Positions 38,719 to 48,212 of a stretch of DNA of 51,892 bases are shown in pieces. The number at the start of each line of letters is the position of its first letter. Within the stretch, counting starts at the first letter, position 1. Source of the stretch: Lysobacterales bacterium (GTDB taxonomy: Bacteria; Pseudomonadota; Gammaproteobacteria; Xanthomonadales; SZUA-36); contig JAKITK010000018.1 of the NCBI GenBank assembly GCA_021648125.1, forward strand, positions 1 to 51,892, given 5' to 3'. The position numbers were made by a program, and so were the translations under genes. The notes beneath the pieces were generated by a model. It searched no databases. It was not told where the DNA came from and worked only from the letters and a program-made list of their open reading frames with translations.

Positions 38719-40959
38719 TCAAAAGAAGCTGTACTTCACAGTCAAACCAACTTGCATCCTATCCGGAGATGTAACCAGCGGGGAGAACGCCGGAAAGCCC
38801 TGGCGGCTTCCAAAGATAAACAAATCAGGTAGTCGTGATGGATTTCCTGTGAACGCCCCGGTGATTGCGTCGTTCGGTTCAAACAGGTTTTCAACCCAAA
38901 GGGTGACATTCCAGTTTTCATTACTCCAGCCAGCCCTTACATTAAAGCGGCTGGTCGCTGGAACCAAGGCATTACCAGTTTGTACGATGGTCTGTTCATC
39001 CGTGTAACTTGCATAAAAACGGGTAAAGAACTCCCAGCCGTTACCTAATGGTTGGGTGAATCCAAGGGAAATATTACCTGTCCAGTCAGGGGTGAACTGT
39101 AATGGCTGTCCGTCAAGTACAGGATTCATCCCGATGGCGCCGAGGATTGCGAAGAAGTACTCTTCATATACTGCATCATTGTAAGAAACACCCATCCGCA
39201 GATCCACATAATCAGATAACTGGGTCATCAACTCAAATTCAACACCCTTGGATGATGACTCACCCGCATTGGTATTTAGTAGTGCACCACCGGCACCGAT
39301 AGCGCGGACGATTTGATCCGTCCAGTCGATGTAATAGGCCGCAGCTGTTGTCTGTACCCGACCATCTGCCCAGCTGGATTTCAACCCGATTTCATAATTG
39401 TTGCTTGATTCTGGATCATAGGTGCGTTCATTAGGCAATACACCGCCGGTGATAGTCACAACATTGAAGCCACCGGCTTTTTCAGCAAAGGCCCAGCTGG
39501 CATATGCCATATGGTCATCGGCGAGCTGCCAGTTAAGCGAAACGCGCGGCTGGAAGGAATTCCAGTCAGCTTTATTGATATATGTGCCGCTGGCTCCTGA
39601 TCTCAAGTCGGTGTCAGTAACATTGACAGATTTTTCTTCATTGCCTAATCGAGCTGAAATATTCAATGTCAGTGTATCGGTAAAATCCCAGTCGATTGAA
39701 CCAAAGACTGCCACAGAGTCGGTTCCCTCGGAAATATCCGAATTTGTACCGCCAAAGATGGGTAACAAGAAGCCGGTATAAGCAGCGTTACTTAATGTTT
39801 TGCTGTCAAGGCTGTAATAGTAAGCACCGACCATCCATTGGAAATTTCCATCGGTAGTAGATGCCAGGCGGAATTCCTGACTGAATTCATTTACATCATT
39901 ATCGCTGGTGGTGTAGCGGTAATCGTTTGCGCTATAGTCATCATCAACGGCACGATCATGGGTAAAATCGTTGTAGCCAGTGATAGAGGTAAACACCATT
40001 GAGTCGAGATCCCAGTCAAGATTGACTGAGCCAAATAATTGTTCCCGCTCCACGCCACCCGGAGTTACCGCAAAGCCATCGGTACGCGCTGGGACAATAC
40101 CGGTGAACATTTGGAAATCCGGTGGCAAACCGGCGAATGAGGTGAAAACATCATTGTTTTCTTCAAAACGCAGGGGGCTGTCGCCATCACTTACTTTGGA
40201 ATAAACCAGGTTGAAATTAACACCCAGCGACTCGCCTTCCCAGTACAGCGCGCCTAGCGCACCTTTAGTGTCCCGGTCATCTAGGGGTTTGCCGTTAAGT
40301 TCATTTTTGTAGAAGCCGTCTGTGGTGTCAGACATAGCGGCTATGCGGTAGGAAAACCCGCCATCCCCTATAGGCCCACCCAGTGTCGCTCGCAGCGCCT
40401 GTTTGTTATTGTTACCGTAAGTTGCCTCAACCTCGCCTTCAAAGTTGCCTGAAGGTTTGCGGGTAACATAGTTAATCGCTCCGCCAAAAGTATTACGCCC
40501 ATAAAGTGCACTCTGTGGTCCCTTGGCAACTTCAATACGCTCAATAAAGTTCCCCAGCAGGTTGCTCATTGTCAGGCGTGAGCCCATGTAAACACCGTCT
40601 ACAAAGAAACCAACATTGGCTTCGCCGATGGTGGTTGACAGTCCCCTGATCACCGGGGTCATAACATCTCCGGAAAATAGCGGGGCAACATTGAAGCCGG
40701 GAGTCAGTGCGGCGACATCTGCAACATTTTGAATGCCGGCATTTTCAATATCGCTATAGGTGAATGCGGTTACAGCAATGGGGACTTCCATAATGCTTTC
40801 CTCGCGTTTGCGGGTAGTTACCAAGACCTCTTCCATTACCAGCTGGTCTTCGGCTCCCGAGTCGGCTGCCTGGTTTCCATCTTGTGCAAACGACACGCCT
40901 GACATCACTGTACCGAATAATAGTACTGACATCGATAGATACAGTTTTTTATATTTCAT
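38719..40959 (-). CDS. TonB-dependent outer membrane receptor
   Basis: 746 residues with a signal peptide (cut after SFA, about residue 25). The TonB box region EEVLVTTRKREE leads into the plug (about 50-160: VPIAVTAFTYSDIENAGIQNVADVAALTPGF, GPQSALYGRNTFGGAINYVTRKP). A 22-strand barrel follows and ends in the aromatic GLTVKYSFF. The Fe/B12-like class used by marine bacteria for carbohydrates and glycosides fits; siderophore uptake is an alternative. Set between GH78 and rhaI, it probably imports rhamnosides. GAGG lies ahead of ATG, and a strong terminator follows. Confidence 0.9.
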   Translation of the reverse strand: MKYKKLYLSMSVLLFGTVMSGVSFAQDGNQAADSGAEDQLVMEEVLVTTRKREESIMEVPIAVTAFTYSDIENAGIQNVADVAALTPGFNVAPLFSGDVMTPVIRGLSTTIGEANVGFFVDGVYMGSRLTMSNLLGNFIERIEVAKGPQSALYGRNTFGGAINYVTRKPSGNFEGEVEATYGNNNKQALRATLGGPIGDGGFSYRIAAMSDTTDGFYKNELNGKPLDDRDTKGALGALYWEGESLGVNFNLVYSKVSDGDSPLRFEENNDVFTSFAGLPPDFQMFTGIVPARTDGFAVTPGGVEREQLFGSVNLDWDLDSMVFTSITGYNDFTHDRAVDDDYSANDYRYTTSDNDVNEFSQEFRLASTTDGNFQWMVGAYYYSLDSKTLSNAAYTGFLLPIFGGTNSDISEGTDSVAVFGSIDWDFTDTLTLNISARLGNEEKSVNVTDTDLRSGASGTYINKADWNSFQPRVSLNWQLADDHMAYASWAFAEKAGGFNVVTITGGVLPNERTYDPESSNNYEIGLKSSWADGRVQTTAAAYYIDWTDQIVRAIGAGGALLNTNAGESSSKGVEFELMTQLSDYVDLRMGVSYNDAVYEEYFFAILGAIGMNPVLDGQPLQFTPDWTGNISLGFTQPLGNGWEFFTRFYASYTDEQTIVQTGNALVPATSRFNVRAGWSNENWNVTLWVENLFEPNDAITGAFTGNPSRLPDLFIFGSRQGFPAFSPLVTSPDRMQVGLTVKYSFF

Positions 40960-41054
40960 ACTCTACACCTCTGTTGTTTCCCGCTTGTATTCTCATGACT
41001 TCCTTACGGGTCTGGTTGTCAAAATCAGGCAGCCTCCATAGCACCTTAATGTAA

Positions 41055-42353
41055 TTACACAATTCCGGCCGAACTGCCAGATTGGGGTACTCGCTGTCGG
41101 GCGCAGTCCGCCCGATAACCGCTTTTCCTATAAGCTTCTAGCGGCTCAATTGCGCCACCGGCTTTTATTCTTACCACTGCACTAATGGCTCTGACATCCT
41201 CATCGAAGGCCGCTTTCAGGGTTTGGTTTGCCATAATTACATCATTATGTTGCTGGTAATGATCCAACTTGCTGCGATCAACCAGAAGGGACTTGCAATA
41301 GGCATTCTGCAGGTTCATTGCACTGGTTAGCAGGCTTTCTATTGGATCGGTGACATTATGTGATTGATCCATCATGTAGGCAGGGTTAAAGTCGGGACCT
41401 TTGCATTCTGCGGCATCAAGCAGTTCATTGAATATCAGGAATAACTGGTAGGGTGCAATGGACCCACAGTCGAGATCATCGTCGCCGTATTTGCTGTCAT
41501 TGAAATGGAAGCCGCCGAGTTTGTCCATCTGTGCAAGACGGGCAACGATTTGTTCTATATTCACACTGGGTGCGTGATGGCCAAGGTCGACGAGGCATTT
41601 GGCTTTTTCACCCAGGTGCTGGGTGGCTATGTAATTGCTGCCCCAGTCGCTGATAACTGTGGAGTAGAATGCCGGCTCAAATAGTTTGTGTTCTATAAAC
41701 AGCTGCCAGTCATCCGGCAGGGCCGCATAGATGCTTTCCATACTCACCAGATAGCGCTCGAAAGCGCGTCTGAAATTTTGCTGCCCAGGAAAGTTTGAGC
41801 CATCCGGAACCCAAACTGTTAATGCTTTTGAACCCAGGACCTGACCCTGGGTAATACACTCAAGGTTATGGGCAATTGCCTGCTCTCGTACCGCTTTATC
41901 TGTGTGCGATAGACTGCCGTATTTATAAGAAACGGGCTGTCCGGGTTGGTCCTGGAAGGTATTGGAGTTAACCGCATCAAATGTCAGCCCCAATGACTCA
42001 CCTTTTTCATAAACCGCCCCGGTATCACCATAATCATCCCAGGGAAAGTGGGTTGATACACTCGGGGTTGCCCGGCTAAGTTGCTGAATAACAGCGCAAT
42101 CTTCCAGTTTTTCAAAAATATTTTCGGGTTCGCCTTCACCAGGGAATCGGCCAAAGCGTGTGCCGCCGGTGCCCATACCCCAAGAGGGTATGGCAACTGA
42201 GAATGCTGCTGTTTTTTCAACGATCTCATCGATATTGATTTGCCGGCGATCTAGGCGCTCACCCAGTGATTGGTAATCACTTTTAAGCTGGCTACTGGCT
42301 TCAGCATTGATATCTGCTATCAATTGCGAGTTAATGAGTTTGGATGTTGTCAT
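41055..42353 (-). CDS. rhaI: L-rhamnose isomerase RhaI
   Basis: 432 residues from ATG 42353. The sequence matches the rhizobial/pseudomonad 'L-rhamnose catabolism isomerase' type: AIPSWGMGTGGTRFGRFPG (about 50-68), THFPWDD, VWVPDGSNFPGQQNF, EHKLFEPAFYSTVI with metal ligand Glu, DLGHHAP and GGFHFNDSKYGDDDLD. It interconverts L-rhamnose and L-rhamnulose. It follows the aldolase/dehydrogenase gene by 13 bases on the same strand. A longer frame back to 42398 would overlap that gene and is rejected. Confidence 0.93.
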   Translation of the reverse strand: MTTSKLINSQLIADINAEASSQLKSDYQSLGERLDRRQINIDEIVEKTAAFSVAIPSWGMGTGGTRFGRFPGEGEPENIFEKLEDCAVIQQLSRATPSVSTHFPWDDYGDTGAVYEKGESLGLTFDAVNSNTFQDQPGQPVSYKYGSLSHTDKAVREQAIAHNLECITQGQVLGSKALTVWVPDGSNFPGQQNFRRAFERYLVSMESIYAALPDDWQLFIEHKLFEPAFYSTVISDWGSNYIATQHLGEKAKCLVDLGHHAPSVNIEQIVARLAQMDKLGGFHFNDSKYGDDDLDCGSIAPYQLFLIFNELLDAAECKGPDFNPAYMMDQSHNVTDPIESLLTSAMNLQNAYCKSLLVDRSKLDHYQQHNDVIMANQTLKAAFDEDVRAISAVVRIKAGGAIEPLEAYRKSGYRADCARQRVPQSGSSAGIV

Positions 42354-42366
42354 ACTTATACAGCCC

Positions 42367-44448
42367 CTAGCGGGTAAATGCCTCGGCATTTCCGGCATCT
42401 ACATTTAATATATTGCCGGTTGATTTGGCGGAAACATCGCTGGCAAAAAACAATACAGCTTTGGCAACATCAACGGGTAGTACGCTTTGTTTCAACAGGC
42501 TACGTTGGCGGTAATGTTCTTCAAGCTCTACCGATTCTACCTGGTAGGCATCTGCACGTTCTTTACGCCATTCACTGTTCCAGATTTTAGAACCCTGCAA
42601 CACTGCATCAGGGTTGACACTGTTAACCCGGATGCCCGATTCTGCACCTTCCAGCGCCATGCAGCGGGCGAGGTGCAATTCGGCCGCTTTAGCGGTGCAA
42701 TAAGCCGCTGCATTTTTTGAAGCGACCAAGGCGTTTTTACTGGCAATAAATACTATTGATCCGCCGATATTCTGTTGCTCTAGGATTTTGAAGGCTTCGC
42801 GCCCGACGAGGAAATATCCGGTAGAGAGTATGTCCTGGTTTTGTTGCCACATTTCTAGGGAAGTTGCGGTCAGCGGTGCTGATGTTGCAATTCCGGCACT
42901 GGCAATGACGATATCTATTCCGGAAAATTGTCTACAAGACACTCTGAATGAAGCGATAACATCGGCTTCCTGTGTCAGGTCCGCTACGCAGGCGCTGACA
43001 TGGTCATTTCCCCAGTCTGACTGCAGGCTAGACAATGTTTCTCCCAGTGCGCTTTCGTCCCGATCTACCAGCATCACACAGGCACCGTCGGCAAGCAGTA
43101 GTTCAGCTGATGCTCGACCTATGGCACCGGCAGCACCGGTTACATAGGCAACCCGCCCCTGCAGCGGCCTAGAAGCCGGCATACGCTGTAATTTTGCTTC
43201 TTCGAGCAGCCAGTATTCAACATTAAAGGCTTCCTGTTCTGCCAGGCCCTCATATTGACTGATGGCTTCGGCGCCGCGCATTACATTAATGGCGTTATTA
43301 TAAAATTCAGCAGCAATACGAGCCGTTGTTCTATCTGCGGCAAAACTTAACATTCCAACACCCGGAATCAGGAAAATCACCGGATTGGGATCGCGCATAG
43401 CCGGGCTATCCGGGTGACGGCAACGTTGGTAGTAGCCCGCATAACCGCAACGGTAGGCTTCAAATTCCGCCTCCAAGCCTGCGATCACCGCATTAAGGTT
43501 ATCCTCTGCTGGTCTATAGGGAATGACCAGCGGACAGATCTTAGTCCGTAAAAAGTGGTCAGGACATGAAGTACCAAGGGCCGCAAGGCGGCGCAGGTCA
43601 TTTGAACAAACAAACTCGAGGACAGAGTCGGAATCCTCAAAGTGACCAACTTTGTGTGAATCTTTACTGATTGCCCCACGGACAAGTGGCATCAGTTTTT
43701 CTACTATTCGTGCTCGTTTACCTGCACTCACGGTCTCGACAGCTTTTCCTGCAAAGTTTTCGCCTGTGGTCTTGCGGTTTAGCCAGGCGGTTGCACGATT
43801 GATCAGTTCCACGGTATTACTATAACAAGCTTCTGCGCTGTCGGCCCAACTGATCAGGCCGTGGCCGCCCATGATGATACCTTTCAGGCCGGGTTGCTGG
43901 CGGTCGATGGCTTCGAGCGTTAAACCGAGTTCAAAGCCCGGGCGTTGCCAGGGAACCCAGCCAAGCTCTCCAATGAAGATTTCTTTGGTAATTGCTTCGC
44001 TGTCAGTACAGGCTGCAATGGCAATCAAGTCATCCGGGTGGGTATGGTCAATATGTTGGTGGGGAAGGAAGGCGTGCAGGAAGGTGTCAATACTGGCAGC
44101 GCGCGAGTTATTGTTAAATGTGCATAAGGGCAGCAGTCCAACCATTTCCTCTTCGTGTTCCAGTCCCCGGTAACGACCTTTAAGTTGTAGCAGTTTATCC
44201 TGGTAGAGACTGGCAAAGCCGTTAAGTTCTATTGTGCCGAGATCTCCACCGGAACCTTTTACCCATAGTACTTCAGTCGGCTCACCGGTGAGCGGATCAC
44301 CCTGCAGGATTTTTGCCGAAGTATTTCCGCCACCAAAATTGGTGATCCTCAAGTCAGCTCCAAGCAAATTTGATCTATACTTCAGGGTATCGGACTCTGA
44401 GAGATTTTTGGCCAGCTCAGCATCCCATTGATTAATTATTATTGACAT
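42367..44448 (-). CDS. rhaD: rhamnulose-1-phosphate aldolase / short-chain dehydrogenase fusion
   Basis: 693 residues. The N-terminal class II aldolase domain has TNFGGGNTSAK and the zinc ligands HTHPDD (135-140) and GGHGL. The C-terminal short-chain dehydrogenase domain starts with the Rossmann motif TGAAGAIG (437-444) and has the active-site YCTAK. This fusion splits L-rhamnulose-1-phosphate into dihydroxyacetone phosphate and L-lactaldehyde and then acts on the aldehyde. It is divergent from the DeoR regulator with a candidate operator between them. Called rhaD here; some genomes name this gene rhaEW. Confidence 0.92.
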   Translation of the reverse strand: MSIIINQWDAELAKNLSESDTLKYRSNLLGADLRITNFGGGNTSAKILQGDPLTGEPTEVLWVKGSGGDLGTIELNGFASLYQDKLLQLKGRYRGLEHEEEMVGLLPLCTFNNNSRAASIDTFLHAFLPHQHIDHTHPDDLIAIAACTDSEAITKEIFIGELGWVPWQRPGFELGLTLEAIDRQQPGLKGIIMGGHGLISWADSAEACYSNTVELINRATAWLNRKTTGENFAGKAVETVSAGKRARIVEKLMPLVRGAISKDSHKVGHFEDSDSVLEFVCSNDLRRLAALGTSCPDHFLRTKICPLVIPYRPAEDNLNAVIAGLEAEFEAYRCGYAGYYQRCRHPDSPAMRDPNPVIFLIPGVGMLSFAADRTTARIAAEFYNNAINVMRGAEAISQYEGLAEQEAFNVEYWLLEEAKLQRMPASRPLQGRVAYVTGAAGAIGRASAELLLADGACVMLVDRDESALGETLSSLQSDWGNDHVSACVADLTQEADVIASFRVSCRQFSGIDIVIASAGIATSAPLTATSLEMWQQNQDILSTGYFLVGREAFKILEQQNIGGSIVFIASKNALVASKNAAAYCTAKAAELHLARCMALEGAESGIRVNSVNPDAVLQGSKIWNSEWRKERADAYQVESVELEEHYRQRSLLKQSVLPVDVAKAVLFFASDVSAKSTGNILNVDAGNAEAFTR

Positions 44449-44474
44449 ACTGACAAGAATAACTGCAATTAGTT

Positions 44475-44499
44475 GCAATATCAATCATAAACGATCAAT
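44475..44499. promoter_or_regulatory. candidate operator between rhaD and the DeoR regulator
   Basis: GCAATATCAATCAT (44475-44488) is repeated exactly in front of the sugar symporter unit (49633-49646). ATCAAT occurs twice here, 14 bases apart (44480 and 44494). It is 27 bases from the aldolase start and 48 bases from the regulator start, suited to control both. Binding by the DeoR protein is inferred. Confidence 0.6.
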
Positions 44500-44546
44500 A
44501 ATAGTCATATAAGAACAGTCAAGTTTATGAAAAGGAAATCAAATCG

Positions 44547-45344
44547 ATGGCAAAAAGCAACCTCCATGCCTCAGAACGAGACGCCCGAATCTTGCAAGAA
44601 GTCCGTCAGCTACCACTGGTAACAGTGCAGGATTTGGCGGATAAGATTGGCAGCTCCCTAGCCACTGTCCGCCGTGACCTCACCCGACTGGCAAACAGTG
44701 GGCTGGTCGTAAGAGTACATGGGGGCGCGCGTCTGCCTGACCCGCCATCGCTGAAAGGCCAGAGTAATGTCAGTTCCAGCAGTCAGCTTAATGTTGGGGC
44801 CAAACAGGCTATTGCCCGCCACGCATCTTCACTTTGTGAAGCCGGTGATTCAATCATTATTGATGGCGGTAGCACCACAAATGCCATGAGTGAATACCTG
44901 CCAAAGTCAGGCTTGCAAATTTTGACCAGTTCATTTGTCATTGCCGAGCGGTTAATCCGGCAGACAGAGAACAGGGTGATTCTTCCGGGGGGTGAATTGT
45001 ATCGTCAACAAGGGGTAATTCTGAGTCCATATGATGAGCCATCGGTTAGCAATTACTTTGCTTCAACCCTGTTTATGGGTGTCCTGGGTATTTCCGAGTC
45101 CGGGTTGCGTCAGTCAGACCCTCTACTGGTTCGAGTTGAGAAGATGCTGATTGAACAAGCTGAACGGATTGTTGTACTTGCGGACCATTCCAAGTTTACA
45201 AATAAGGGTAATCTGCGCTGCTGCCGACTGGAGAGTATCAATATTCTAGTCACCGACCGCAATCCACCGGTGCAGATTGAGCGCGCACTGCTAGAGGCTG
45301 GCGTTGAAATCATGCTGGCACCGGCACTGTCTGTTCTCAAGTAG
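44547..45344 (+). CDS. DeoR-family regulator of the rhamnose locus
   Basis: 265 residues. The N-terminal helix-turn-helix reads ERDARILQEVRQLPLVTVQDLADKIGSSLATVRRDLTRLANSGLVVRVHGGA (about 10-61), the DeoR signature. The C-terminal sensor domain has IIDGGSTTNAMSEYLP, FMGVLGIS and VVLADHSKF, which bind sugar phosphates in this family; rhamnulose or its phosphate is the likely ligand. It is the first gene of a plus-strand unit with the kinase and hydrolase and divergent from rhaD. GGA precedes the ATG. Confidence 0.9.
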   Translation: MAKSNLHASERDARILQEVRQLPLVTVQDLADKIGSSLATVRRDLTRLANSGLVVRVHGGARLPDPPSLKGQSNVSSSSQLNVGAKQAIARHASSLCEAGDSIIIDGGSTTNAMSEYLPKSGLQILTSSFVIAERLIRQTENRVILPGGELYRQQGVILSPYDEPSVSNYFASTLFMGVLGISESGLRQSDPLLVRVEKMLIEQAERIVVLADHSKFTNKGNLRCCRLESINILVTDRNPPVQIERALLEAGVEIMLAPALSVLK

Positions 45345-45350
45345 TCGGGT

Positions 45351-46754
45351 ATGGCTGAACTGATTGCGGTTGTTGATATTGGCAAATCGAATATCCGGTT
45401 TAGTTTTATGGATGAAGACCTGAAAACCCACCATCGCGCGGCGCTGGAATCCAGGGTTGTAGAAACTGATCTATATCCCTGTTATCCAGTCGATGAGATT
45501 TTTGCCTGGATAATCGAAGAACTGAAAAGCATTTCCCAACGACATGTGATTCAATCCATTGTTGTTATCACCCATGGTGCAGCAATTGCATTGACCGATG
45601 GCAACGAACTGATTCTTCCGGTTATGGACTATGAGTTTACCGGGCCGGAAGAATACTCCAGTGAGTATGATCTTCTGGCAGCGGATTTTGGCACTACTGG
45701 ATCGCCCCGGCTACCGGCAGGCTTAAACCTAGGCCGCCAGCTTTACTGGCAGCAAAAAAAGTTCCCACAGCAATTCAGCAAAGGATCATGCTGGCTTATG
45801 TATCCGCAATACTGGGCCTGGCGCTTGAGCGGGATTGCCAGTACCGAGGTGACCTCCCTTGGCTGCCACACAGACCTATGGCAGGCAGCTAAGGATAAAT
45901 ATTCCGGCTTTGCCCTCAGACAAGGCTGGGATAAACATTTCCCGCCTTTCAGGAAAGCCTGGGATGAACTTGGTAAAATCAGGCCGGAAATCGTACTACA
46001 AACTGGAATATCCCCGGATTGCGTGGTCACTTGCGGAGTACACGATAGTAACGCCAGTTTTATATTACAGCGTAGCGTACTGCATCAGGATTTTGTCCTC
46101 CTCTCCACAGGCACATGGTTGGTAGGCATGAGTTCCAGCAAAAACAACCAGTACTTAAGCGAACATCAGGATACACTTTACCTGACCTCTGCCTGGGCTA
46201 AGCCCATACCAAGCTTTCGTTTTGCTGCCGGTAAAGAGTATGCTGAAATTTGCGGATCGGAAGGACTGGATAAACAGCCATCACTGGCAGATGTCCAAAT
46301 CCTAATTGCGGCCGGAGTTTATGCATATCCAGCATTCAGTATGCTAGGGGGACCGTTTGCCGGCACTCCCGGTAAATTCAGCGAGAAGATAACCACGCCA
46401 ACCAAGCGTAACGCATTGGCAGCATTGTACTGTGCCCTTATGACTGATTATTGCCTTGAGTTGATGGCTGTGGATGGTGACATTGTGATCGAGGGGCCCT
46501 TTGCGGGCAACCCGTTGTATTGCCGGTTACTAGCAAGCCTTATACCGGCAAGGAATGTATTAATTGCGCCCTATGAAAACAGTATTGTCAGTGCCGGTGT
46601 GTTTTTGTGTACCCATGAGCTGGTTGATTGGGGCGAGACGGAATATCGCTGTGTTCGGGCGAAAAAAATTCACGGCCTACGGGACTATAAACAGGCCTGG
46701 CGGGCCACCTGTCGCGGGCTGAAAAACAGCAATGCTTCTGCTGAGGCAAAATGA
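45351..46754 (+). CDS. rhaK: FGGY-family kinase, probable rhamnulokinase
   Basis: 467 residues. The first ATPase motif is AVVDIGKSNIRFSF (5-18). THGAAIAL, LPAGLNLGRQLYWQ, GCHTDLW and the second-domain VTCGVHDSNASF ... VLLSTGTWLVG fit the FGGY fold, in the branch found with rhaI/rhaD-type genes rather than the E. coli RhaB type. It would phosphorylate L-rhamnulose at C1. The start lies six bases after the regulator stop, and the end overlaps the alpha/beta hydrolase gene by four bases. Confidence 0.85.
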   Translation: MAELIAVVDIGKSNIRFSFMDEDLKTHHRAALESRVVETDLYPCYPVDEIFAWIIEELKSISQRHVIQSIVVITHGAAIALTDGNELILPVMDYEFTGPEEYSSEYDLLAADFGTTGSPRLPAGLNLGRQLYWQQKKFPQQFSKGSCWLMYPQYWAWRLSGIASTEVTSLGCHTDLWQAAKDKYSGFALRQGWDKHFPPFRKAWDELGKIRPEIVLQTGISPDCVVTCGVHDSNASFILQRSVLHQDFVLLSTGTWLVGMSSSKNNQYLSEHQDTLYLTSAWAKPIPSFRFAAGKEYAEICGSEGLDKQPSLADVQILIAAGVYAYPAFSMLGGPFAGTPGKFSEKITTPTKRNALAALYCALMTDYCLELMAVDGDIVIEGPFAGNPLYCRLLASLIPARNVLIAPYENSIVSAGVFLCTHELVDWGETEYRCVRAKKIHGLRDYKQAWRATCRGLKNSNASAEAK

Positions 46755-47542
46755 TGATTGTAAACAACAATGGAATTGAGTTGGCCATTGAAATAATCGG
46801 TGAAGGTAAACCCTTAATCTTTGCCCATGGCCTTGGTGGAAACCGGCAGTTTACCCTCGAACAATTTTCCTCCCTCGCTGATCGTTATCAGATTATTGCT
46901 TATGACCAGCGCGGCCACGGTGGTTCGACACCGATCACGGATCCGGCACTATATGATGCCAATACCATGGCAGAAGATATTTCTGTCATCATGGATTCGC
47001 TCGGACTAGAGCAAGTCATTGTAGGTGGAGAGTCGATGGGTGCTGCTACCGCTTTGCTGTTTGCACTCAAGCACCCGCAACGGGTAAATGCCCTGTTACT
47101 AACAGCCCCGGCATTTTCCGATAAGGCTAATACTGAGAAGCCACGCCTTCAGCTCATGGGTGAAGAATTGCTCAAGGGTGACATGCAGGATTTTTTACAG
47201 AAATCAGCTAGGCGCATGCGTGTGGATTTCAATATGCCTGAAGATATCATACGCAAAATTGCCTGGCTGCAATCCAGCCATTATCCAGAGAGCCTAGGTA
47301 CTGCCTGTATGACGGTCATCAACTGGAAAATTTATTCGGATGCCCAGGTGCTTGAACAGTTATCCATGCCCTGTTGTATTCTCGCTTGGGCAAATGACCC
47401 CCTGCATCCATTTGAACTGGCGCAACAGATGTCAGTTGTTATCCCTGATGCGGAGTTAATTTCCATCAACAACTTGCAGGATATATTCACAGACCCTGCC
47501 TGTATCGGCAATTTATATTCGGATTTTTTAAACAAGCCCTGA
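46751..47542 (+). CDS. alpha/beta hydrolase in the rhamnose operon, catalytic His not seen
   Basis: 263 residues, cytoplasmic. IFAHGLGGNRQF (23-34), AYDQRGHGGS (50-59) and the nucleophile elbow GGESMGAAT (Ser95) are clear. The acid residue is likely in AWANDPLHP. Near the C-terminus, where the family has a conserved 'GH', the sequence reads INNLQDIFTDPACIGN with no His, so the catalytic triad looks incomplete. Either another His serves or the enzyme is impaired. In this setting an esterase for acylated sugars or a lactonase would make sense. Its start overlaps rhaK by four bases, with two adjacent ATG codons. Confidence 0.82.
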   Translation: MMIVNNNGIELAIEIIGEGKPLIFAHGLGGNRQFTLEQFSSLADRYQIIAYDQRGHGGSTPITDPALYDANTMAEDISVIMDSLGLEQVIVGGESMGAATALLFALKHPQRVNALLLTAPAFSDKANTEKPRLQLMGEELLKGDMQDFLQKSARRMRVDFNMPEDIIRKIAWLQSSHYPESLGTACMTVINWKIYSDAQVLEQLSMPCCILAWANDPLHPFELAQQMSVVIPDAELISINNLQDIFTDPACIGNLYSDFLNKP

Positions 47543-47543
47543 T

Positions 47544-48023
47544 CTATTTATTGTCCTGGCCTGTGTCGTTATCCGGGTGCTGCCTGGCATATGCCTTATT
47601 GGTTATTTTCCAACCGTTAGTTGTTTTTAGCAGGGTAAGATAGTCATAGTAGACACGCTGGCCATAATCAAAGCGGGTTTGAGCAATAGCTATCGACTGG
47701 ACTATGCTGATTTCAAGAATACTGGTTTTGACTTCAACCGGTCCCGCACTTTTAACTACCTGAAGGTAATCATCAAAGCTTATTCTTTGAATTTCGCCTT
47801 CGGCATTAACACTCTCAAGCCTAGCCCCGGGGTCATATGCCTGCTGTAAGAGCTCAAGGTCGGCGCTGCGCCGTCCATTGAAATAATGACTTAAGGTCAG
47901 CTGTATACCTTCAACAGATGCACTGTTGTCACTAGTCTGTGTGTAAGCTGTGCTTGTCAGCAGAAACAGGATTATTGTGGTTGATACAGCCTGAAGTATA
48001 TTTTCAGATAGCTTTAATTTCAT
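47544..48023 (-). CDS. exported NTF2-like protein (putative lumazine-binding, PF12893 type)
   Basis: 159 residues from ATG 48023, which has GGAGAG ahead of it. The longer frame back to 48161 is rejected because it hides the signal peptide (ILQAVSTTIILFLLTSTAYT). The mature part is an NTF2-like fold: VEGIQLTLSHYFNGRRSADLELLQQAYDPGARL, then FDYGQRVYYDYLTLLKTTNGWKITNKAYAR. Such proteins are often accessory in secreted or periplasmic metabolism; no activity can be assigned. It converges on the hydrolase gene with one base between stops. Confidence 0.78.
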   Translation of the reverse strand: MKLKLSENILQAVSTTIILFLLTSTAYTQTSDNSASVEGIQLTLSHYFNGRRSADLELLQQAYDPGARLESVNAEGEIQRISFDDYLQVVKSAGPVEVKTSILEISIVQSIAIAQTRFDYGQRVYYDYLTLLKTTNGWKITNKAYARQHPDNDTGQDNK

Positions 48024-48212
48024 TTTTTCTCTCCGTTTACAGTGAGCACCATATTGGTGAGGAGTATGCGCGCTCTTGGATGACTTGCGAGTAGTTATCC
48101 GCTGGGACTTTACCCGGGTTTTCTTGTGCCTATGCCACACAGACCGGCAGCAGGCAGGCAAGGACAGTTTGAGTATTGCAACAGCTCAATGCTTTCATGG
48201 CTAGAGCCGGTT

